64,000 nt of DNA from Dipteris shenzhenensis (Eukaryota > Polypodiophyta > Polypodiopsida > Gleicheniales): assembly GCA_047967505.1 (NCBI GenBank), contig CM106538.1; one strand, written 5' to 3'. The translations under genes and the position numbers were made by a program. The notes under the pieces were generated by a model. The model saw only the letters and a program-made list of their open reading frames with translations, searched no databases and had not been told where the DNA came from. The stretch's first letter is position 1, and the number at the start of each line of letters is the position of its first letter. This document shows, piece after piece, positions 57,437-64,000 of the stretch.

Positions 57437-58340
57437 ATGCGACTATGCTTCAAACCATGTGGTACATTGTGCAAGTGGCATACCTTTGACTTCAAAACCA
57501 AGAGGCTGAGAAAGATAAATCTCCTTTTACAAATCTCCATGAAGGTAGACAGTTTTGATGTCAAGCTGCTACACTTGTCAATGATGATGGGCTGCTATGG
57601 CAAGACGTACCTAATGGTAGTAATGAGTGACGGGGTGCATATATTTTCTCAAAATCAATACCTTGCTGTTGACCATAGTCTTTTGCAGCAAAGCAAGCTC
57701 TGTAGCGGTCAACACTAACATCGACCCAATTTGTATATCCATATTGTGCCTGTAACACGCTTGCCTTTAGGCAAGTCACACAACTTCCAAGTGCCATTTA
57801 ATGAATTGAATCTAGTTTGGATTTCATAGCATCCATCCAATATTTGCTCTCAAAAGCACCCTTGTGACATAGTAGTTAAGGTAGCAATCAATACAACCTC
57901 CACTCAGTGTCCCTGCAAGTGACATGAGTCTGCCCTCGTGCGATCAGACAGAGACTCAACTTGTTTACTATCGCTTAATGCGTCTTACGAACCATCTAAG
58001 CATGATCAATGTGAGGCAATCAGGCTGAAAATCAGATCCATTTTTTTTGTTGTAAAGCACATGCTTGTGGCTGAGTTGGAGTCACCACAAACTTGTCAGA
58101 ATCTCATGCAAACTTGAACAAGGGAAGCAAGGTATCAAAGACATCGGAAGCAACAATGGTTGGCTATTTTCAAAACTCCAGTGACGGCATGACAGAGTTT
58201 TCAGCAAAGAGATCATCTCTGCTGATGATAACCTTGCTTGTGCTAGGTTGGCATAATTGATACCCTCCGATTTCTAAGTTATAACCAATAAAAATGCATT
58301 TAATCATCCTGTTCACAAGCTTACGTCATAGCTGAGACAA
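57437..58340 (-). pseudogene. Copia-F integrase C-terminus to RT fragment
   Basis: Minus-strand order: RMIKCIFIGYNLEIGGYQL (integrase end, about 58255-58320), a degraded linker, then ESKYWMDAMKSKLDSIN, GTWKLCDLPKGKRVTGT, VDRYRACFAAKDYGQQQGID and FEKIYAP, and finally QLDIKTVYLHGDL and IYLSQPLGFEVKG at about 57440-57560. Several stops; no catalytic YVDD region. Opposite in orientation to Copia-E. Confidence 0.8.
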
Positions 58341-58599
58341 AATTGTGCATATGCAAGCATCAATCTGGCGAATACTCCAGCACAATACCAAATGCTCAAC
58401 CAATGGAGGGGAGGATGGCTCTATATTCCTTTAGGAGCGTAACCGAAAAACAAAAAACATGGTGTGTGATGTCCATGTCCTCCACTATAAAGCCATGGTA
58501 CCAAGGGAAGAGGTACACCATATACGGGCCAAGAAGAATGGGGCTCTGCTCCACAAGTGTCCAAGCAGTATCAAGAGGGCTCGGTTGGATGAGGAAGAC

Positions 58600-59569
58600 C
58601 ATAGTTGCCAGTCGAAACAATAACGGAAGAAACGAAAGAAACGGAGTTTCCAACCCCCACCAAAACGAAAACGGAAGAAACGGCAATATGATACAATTTA
58701 TGTATAAAAATTTATTTTTTATGCATAATATAATTATCAATAGAGTGTAAATCATACATAATACAATTATCTATAATTAAACATCATGCATGCTTCTATG
58801 ATTCTAAATTCCTATGATGATTGGTCTATCTCGTATCATCTATTATCCATGAATGATGCTTCAAGAATCAACATGTGTCATGAACTAAGTTCTAAGTTCC
58901 AAGTTCTAACAAGTTTAAAGTTATCACAATCCGAAGTTTGAGAGGGAGGGTGGAGAGGTGAGAGGGAGCCTGGAGGATGGAGAGGTAAGAAAGAATGGAG
59001 AGGTAGAAGGAGGATGGGGAGATGAAAGAGGATGGAGAGGTAGAAGGAGCCGGAGGAGGAGGATGAGAGGTAAAAGGAGGATGGAGAGGTAAGAGAGGAG
59101 AGGTAGTGGAGGGATGGAGAGCAGGCTAAGGATGGAGAGCAACTGCCAACTTGCAGGATGGAGAGGATGGAGAGCAGGCTGCAGCCTATAGGGTGGAGGG
59201 CAACCTGCAGAATGGAGCGATGGAGAGGAGAGCAGGCTGCGGGTGCCATGGCCCAGGAATCAAAGATGGAGAGGCTGGAGAGCAGCAGGATGGAGAGCAG
59301 TAGCACACGAGACGACAGAAACGACGACAAGAGGAGACGAATCAACAAAAAACGTTTTAATTAAAAGAGGGAAAAAAACAATTTAATCAAAAGAGAGCCA
59401 ACCACCCCCAACTAAACAGCAACAACAACAAAACAACCCCCCCTACGCAAAACCACCAAAAAAAAAGAAGAAAAAAAAGGTATTACGAAACGGCGGTTCT
59501 TCAAGGAACGCCATTTCCGTTTCGCCGTTTTCATTTTCTGGCAAGAAACGGCCGTTTCTTGCAACTATG
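58600..59569. mobile_element. Non-autonomous hAT-like DNA transposon (970 bp)
   Basis: Terminal inverted repeats CATAGTTGC / GCAACTATG are flanked by a perfect 8-bp target duplication AGGAAGAC (58592-58599 and 59570-59577). Subterminal regions repeat AAACGG / CCGTTT words on both ends, as expected for hAT transposase binding. The interior is AT-rich then purine-rich minisatellite, with no transposase. Copy 1 of the host LINE (near 42598) shows the same place without insertion. The 8-bp duplication points to hAT rather than Mutator (9-bp). Confidence 0.88.
58940..59310. repeat. GGATGGAGAGG minisatellite inside the hAT-like element
   Basis: About 20 irregular copies of a GGATGGAGAGG(T/C)-type word over 370 bp. 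The apparent Ser/Leu-rich open frame on the other strand is a by-product. Confidence 0.85.
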
Positions 59570-59841
59570 AGGAAGACGCCTCTTCCATACATAGTGACCT
59601 CCTAAATGCAGTCACCCTCTAGTGCCAAGCTTGCTTGGATCCACTCTCGCACCCGTCGCCTTTTGGGTGTGAGACCCACAATTCTACCCACGATCGCCTT
59701 GTCTTAGAGGGACTGAACTACTTGCTGTACCTGTTGCTTGTCGACTGAAGAAAGAAGGACCTTAACGACTGTGGGATTCGAGGGTGCTACCATAGAGCCC
59801 CATTGGCCAGACCAATGGTCACCACCAAGATCTTCCTCCTC

Positions 59842-60300
59842 CTAACAAACACAAATGCTCATGTTGCAAAGAAAGAAGAGGAATGAAGGAGATGAAGGGG
59901 GGGGGGGGGGGGGGGGAGGGGGGCGGGGGGGATGAGGAAGAGGAGATGAGGCAAGAAGGGATGGAGAAAGCGGGAGGAGGAGGCTAGAAGGGAGGCGAGA
60001 AAGAAGCAGGGAGGCAACGGGGGGAGGCAAGGCGAAGATAGCAACGGGAGGGAGTCGGGAATGGAGACACAGAAAGGGCGGGAAGGAGGTAGAGCAGGAG
60101 ACGGAGGGGCGACGGAGATGGACGCAAGGAAGGAAACGGAGGTGAAGGCGGGGAGAGAGGTGAAGGCAGGATGGATGTGAAGACATGATGGAGGTAGGAT
60201 GGAGGTGGGGAAGGAGGCGGAGGCGAGGGATGGCGGGAAGGGTGGAGGCGGAAGGGGCTAAGGGGAGGAGAGAGAAGGCGGGAAGGGTGGGCAACGGGAG
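59842..60300 (-). repeat. Purine-rich (minus: pyrimidine-rich) LINE-E leader with G20 run
   Basis: GGAGG-rich stretch including a run of about 20 G (59897-59916). It mirrors the C/T-rich leader at 41820-42230, so both copies begin with the same kind of sequence. Confidence 0.8.
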
Positions 60301-60857
60301 CAGCTGTAGGCTATATCATGGACTATCCATAGATGCCACTTATACCTTGGTATGAACCTTGTAGGCCTAGTTATAGTCAGTTATGACTATTGGTACAGTT
60401 AGTTTATGTACCATCTAGGTTAACGTGCTGAATTGATCCGGAGACTTCTCTTTGAGCCCTTCCCTCCTCATTTGGCATCCCTTTGCCTCGCGCTACGAGT
60501 TTCCTTCCATTGGATCTCTCTCTCTCCATTTCTACGTGCTCTCCTCCTCGTGGGAGCACTTCTTTTGCTGTAATTCTCATTACCACCTCTCATTTGCTCG
60601 CTTTCAAAGCCTGTCATTGCTGTACATCATTGGGTAAGCCGTTGTTGCATTGGCTCTTTCCAATTTCTGCTTCATTTGCATTTTGGAAAGGCTTCGTGTT
60701 GTCTTTGGGGATTTTTCTTGCAACAGGTACACCCTGGGACAGCAGAGTCTTTTACAGGCATAAGCTTTGAAGCTTGGGCAGATTTTTGGTACTCTGAGAG
60801 GTTGCCTTTCTCTCATTTGCTTTGCCAGTTAATGCACTTGTCTTGTATTTCAGCACC

Positions 60858-61660
60858 ATGTCTGGTGGCAAAGATGATTCGTTTGGGCTGATCGGGGCCG
60901 ATGACAAGCTTGATGGCACCAATTACCCCATGTGGTCATGCATGATGGTGTAGGCCATCTCTTGGTGGTTCTAGCGATGCCCTATAGGCCATGGTATGTG
61001 TCTTGTAGGCATAAATATAGGCACTTATAGTGTTAGTGCCTTTTAGGCCACATAGGACACTTAGTCCTATGTGACACCTAGGACACTTAGTCCTAGGTCT
61101 AGGTACAAGTACTTTGTATGCTTCATATTTTTATCTATTCTAGTTGACGTGACGGCTAAGACTCTATCGACTCTTTGCCACCTGCACTCTCTCTTTCTAT
61201 TCACCGATCCTACAAATGGGACATGTTTTAGTTGCCAAGAGTCTATCGCATATTGTTTCAGATTCTGAGGCCAGACCTACACGCACTGTTACTGGTGCTA
61301 CACCTACAGCCTCTGCTTCTTCAGGTGATGGGTCTTCAAGTGATGGTTCTAGTGCTACTGCTAGGACACATGCACCTCCTGCTCCAGGTGCTTTGCCTCC
61401 TTCACAGGAGCAAATTCAGTGGGATGGTCGTGATGCCAAAGCACATGCCTTGATTGCTCTTTCAGTGAAACGGGTTATTATCCCTCATATTCGGTCTTGC
61501 AAGACAGCTAAGCAAGCATGGGATCAGCTTGCATCTTTGTATCAGGTCCGAAATGAGGCGAGGGTTGCCTATCTCCACAAGCAGTTGAAAGATTTAAAGC
61601 TTGATGACGGTGGTATGGTACTAGCAAGCACATCACTTCTTGCAGGAAGTTATTCAGCTC
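60858..61660 (+). pseudogene. Copia-G gag, interrupted
   Basis: ATG at 60858 starts MSGGKDDSFGLIGADDKLDG and continues TNYPMWSCMM. A 266-bp insertion (60949-61214) splits it, then GHVLVAKSLSHIVSDSEARP resumes and continues IQWDGRDAKAHALIALSVKR and AWDQLASLYQVRNEARVAYL. It runs out near 61615. The zinc knuckle is absent, because sequence jumps to the protease end. Confidence 0.82.
60949..61214 (+). mobile_element. Probable 266-bp solo LTR inside Copia-G gag
   Basis: TGTAGGCCATC...GATCCTACA has TG...CA ends with 6-bp inverted TGTAGG/CCTACA. Flanks are GATGG (60944-60948) and AATGG (61215-61219), a 4-of-5 match for a target duplication. Deleting it joins the gag codons MMGHVLVAK. The first 70 bp resemble the sequence at 60304, so it belongs to a related family. 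Confidence 0.75.
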
Positions 61661-62800
61661 ATTGGAGCTTCCATCTAAGGGGGGCAGTGTCACATGTGCC
61701 AATAATGCATCATATACTGTGAAAGGTATTGGGCAAGTTGCTCTTACTTCTGTCTTTGGTGGTATTGTCACTCTAGAGCATGTGCTTTATGTTCCAGGCC
61801 TTCGTAAGAACCTCATTTCTATTTCAGCCATTGCTACATATGGCTTTCAGGTTCTTTTTTATAGTGTGAGGTGTGCAGTGTATGATGCTACACATGCCTT
61901 TACCATGGTTTTGACTAGCACATTGTCTAGACGTCTTTATCAACTTGATGCTTATGACAGATTTTCTGATGATGATGCTGCACTTGCCAATGCACATGCC
62001 TTTGCTATTAATTCTACCATGGCAGATACTCATTTGTGGCATGAGAGGTTTGGACACCTTAATTTTGGAGCCCTAGTGAAGTTATATAAGGAAGATATGA
62101 TTGTGGATCTTCCCAAAATGCATATGCCTACCAAACATGTTTGTGAACCATGCTTACTTGGTAAGATGCACCGTGCTGTGTTTCCCAAGGATGGGAGAGT
62201 TGGTGCTTCACGCAAGCTTTATCTGGTTCATAGTGATGTTTGTGGATCCATGAGGGTTGCAACTCTTGGGGGATTCTACTATTCTGTTACTTTTATTGAT
62301 GATTTCACCAGGTACACTTGGATTTTCGCATTGAAATCAAACTCTTATGTTTCTTCATGCTTCAAGCACTTTATTGCCTTGGCCGAGAATGAGAGTGGGC
62401 TGCACATTGCTCACATTAATACAGACAGGGGGGGGTGAATACATGTCGAAGGAGTTTCTATTTTTTTGGCTTCCCGTGGCATTAATCATCAATGCACGGT
62501 GCCTTATACTCCTCAACAGAATCCCGTGGCTGAGCGGAAGAATAGATCAATGATGGGAATGGCCAAATGCATGTTGAAAGGCAAACATTTGCCTAATAAG
62601 TTGTGGTTGGATGCGGTCATGTGGGGAAATTACATCTTGAATAGATGTTCTACAAAGGCATTGCAGACTATCACACCTTATGAGGCTTGGATGGGTCGTA
62701 AGCCTCGCATTTCTCACATGAGGACTTTCGGATGCCTAGCTTATGCTCATGTGCCTTCACAAAAACGCACTAAGTTGGATGATAAAGCTGTTAAATGAAT
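61650..62800 (+). pseudogene. Copia-G protease end and integrase
   Basis: Starts at the protease C-terminal part (GGSVTCANNASYTVKGIGQV, LEHVLYVPGLRKNLISIS); the catalytic DSG is deleted. The zinc region HLWHERFGHLNFGAL ... CEPCLLGK and catalytic Asp context LVHSDVCGS are intact. At 62428-62436 an extra G in a G-run shifts the frame in NTDRGGEY. The rest reads YTPQQNPVAERKNRSMMGMA to FGCLAYAHVPSQKR. A TGA-type stop at about 62796 precedes IFLGYSS. Confidence 0.88.
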
Positions 62801-63612
62801 TTTTCTTGGGTATAGTTCACAGAGCAGGGGCTATAAGCTATATCAGCCCCGCACGGGCAAGTGTTTTGTCAGCCGGGATGTTGTGTTTGATGAATCTTCC
62901 ACTATACCTTTGCTGGACTGGTAAAAACAGCCCGTTGTTGATGCCCTAGACATATTTGACAGCTTGATGCATTTGTTTACATCCGATGCTCGGGATGATG
63001 TTCCATCTGAGGTTGTACCTCCTCCATCTCTTGTTCATTTGCAGCCACATGTGCAGCCAGAAATTCAGCCTGATATGCCTATCATTGATCAGGATCATTT
63101 GCACAAGGCTCTTGACCAAGAAAGAGCAGAAATTCAGGAGCCCAAAAAGGCACCCCGTTGGCTCCTTGACACATTAAAAGACAGCAAACAAGATACTCCT
63201 CTGCCAGCCCGTACGAGAAGAGCCCTTATGTCATCAAGACGCCTTTCAGAATGATTGTTGGATGAAGGCCATGCAAGCTGAATTGGATTCTATCCATCAC
63301 AACGACACTTGGGAGTTGTGTGATTTGCCTTATGGCAAGAATGCCATTGGAACTAAGTGAGTTTACAAGATCAAATGGAAAGTTAATAGTTCAGTGGACC
63401 GTTACAAAGCCCGTCTTGTTGCTAAGGGCTATGCTCAACAGCATGGCATTGACTTTGAGGAGACTTTTGCTCCCACTTTCAGGATCACTACCATTCGCAT
63501 TGTTATTGCCTTTGCTGCCCACTTTCATTGGCAGATACATCAGCTTGATATTAAGACAGCTTTCCTTCCTGGGCATTTACAGGAAGAAGTCTATGTTTCC
63601 CAACCTCCTGAT
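62801..63612 (+). pseudogene. Copia-G linker and reverse transcriptase N-terminal part
   Basis: GKCFVSRDVVFDESSTIPLL, a Pro-rich linker (62964-63254), then after a frameshift the RT start [60 protein letters not shown] and [20 protein letters not shown]. It breaks at SQPPD, so the YVDD box and RNase H are lost. Confidence 0.88.
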
Positions 63613-64000
63613 AGGACCCTTAGTCTAGTTAGGACAGTTAGCCCTAGGGTTTTGTTATGTTGGCTCTCCCTTGAGCCTCCACACTTCAGTTTTACAGCAA
63701 TCTATTACAGCATCTCGTTTTTCTCCATTGTGCTTTCATTTTTTAGCTTCCATTGCTTCCAACACCCAACAGCAGCCAGGGAGCAACGGGAGCTAGATCG
63801 CTCGAGCATCAAGCTGTCTCCTCAAAAGCATAGACTATAGGCTTGCCATGACAAGGTTATTCCGTTATAACAAACCATTATTTAGGAAAGAAAAACCGCA
63901 AACTGAACATGAAATATATACTAATAAGCTAAATAGTGCCTACTTGAACATAAGTAAAGAAAATCATGTTTTCACAAGCTTGCAATCTTCTTTCATATTA
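63613..64000. other. Right end of the window
   Basis: Begins with LTR-like words shared with 60949-61214 (TTAGTCTAG, TTAGCCCTAGGG). Beyond about 63850 it is AT-rich with no feature seen. Confidence 0.45.

Larger units (their letters stand above)
58380..60300 (-). pseudogene. LINE-E copy 2, interrupted by a hAT-like element
   Basis: Reverse-orientation paralogue of 41820-42900. On the minus strand a C/T-rich leader (59842-60300) is followed by coding similar to copy 1 (GSMVAPSNPTVVKVLLSSVD-like at about 59760-59830, then HSDRVREWIQASLALEGDCI-like sequence), and after the insertion by VEQSPILLGPYMVYLFPWYH and GFIVEDMDITHHVFCF (58400-58560). Frameshifted. Comparison with copy 1 defines the empty site of the insertion. 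Confidence 0.75.
60304..63615 (+). mobile_element. Copia-G, copia element with gag, integrase and partial RT
   Basis: Begins with a TGTAGGC sequence resembling the solo LTR inside it. Gag (60858 onward), a deletion across the zinc knuckle and protease active site near 61615, GAG-pre-integrase, integrase core with one frameshift, and RT up to MDIK-type motif follow. At about 63612 RT stops and sequence resembling the same LTR family (GGACCCTTAGTCTAGTTAGG) follows. Less decayed than Copia-A or Copia-D. Confidence 0.8.

Noticed and set aside
58878-59348. 156-codon minus-strand frame
   Set aside because: Produced by a GGATGGAGAGG minisatellite inside the hAT-like element; no domain.
59842-60294. 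150-codon minus-strand frame, Pro/Ser/Leu-rich
   Set aside because: Same composition artefact as 41820-42230, in the second LINE-E copy.
60949-61214. Possible intron in Copia-G gag (begins GTGTAG in one register)
   Set aside because: No AG acceptor at the right edge, whereas TG...CA ends and near-matching 5-bp flanks fit an LTR.
1-64000. CRISPR arrays, operons, bacterial defence systems or prophage genes
   Set aside because: The tandem repeats present lack regular unique spacers; genes have introns and families are plant-nuclear; nothing prokaryotic is visible.

Overview
This is a nuclear window from a land plant with a repeat-rich genome. The evidence is plant-type introns, two recognisable plant housekeeping genes, Ty1/copia elements with the plant initiator-Met tRNA primer binding site, and plant LINEs. 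Gene introns packed with transposons, one of 13.8 kb, suggest a large genome such as a fern, lycophyte or gymnosperm. That placement is inference; I cannot name the species.

Layout. (1) 1-10677: an old plus-strand copia element (Copia-A) interrupted by a younger, structurally complete minus-strand copia element (Copia-B, 3256-9150). Copia-B has two identical 170-bp LTRs, a PBS and the 5-bp target duplication GATGT. (2) 12202-32969: a plus-strand gene for a drug/metabolite-transporter (TPT/SLC35-like) protein. I reconstruct 11 exons, including a 13-nt microexon, giving a 546-residue frame-consistent product. Intron 3 carries a solo LTR (15909-17025). Intron 9 (18739-32569) carries LINE fragments, a gag-only LTR element of TR-GAG type (20287-23246) and LINE ORF1 debris. 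(3) 33000-40400: AT-rich intergenic DNA with one possible exon (34065-34154), a foldback structure and a SINE-like tRNA-derived repeat. (4) 40424-45700: deleted copia pieces around a LINE ORF1 copy with a pyrimidine-rich leader. (5) 48671-49131: the last two coding exons, minus strand, of phosphoethanolamine cytidylyltransferase (PECT). A wobble-compatible hairpin lies about 0.8 kb downstream on the same strand. (6) 51175-64000: more copia debris, a second copy of the LINE ORF1 repeat split by a hAT-like non-autonomous DNA transposon (58600-59569), and a copia element with a probable solo LTR inside its gag.

Only two ordinary host genes are clearly supported: the transporter and the PECT 3' end. 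Almost everything else is transposon-derived and mutated. I found no CRISPR array, rRNA, intact tRNA, operon or bacterial-type system. The points most worth following are structural: exact nesting with target duplications, a paralogous empty site for the hAT-like element, the gag-only element, the microexon, and the hairpin downstream of PECT.
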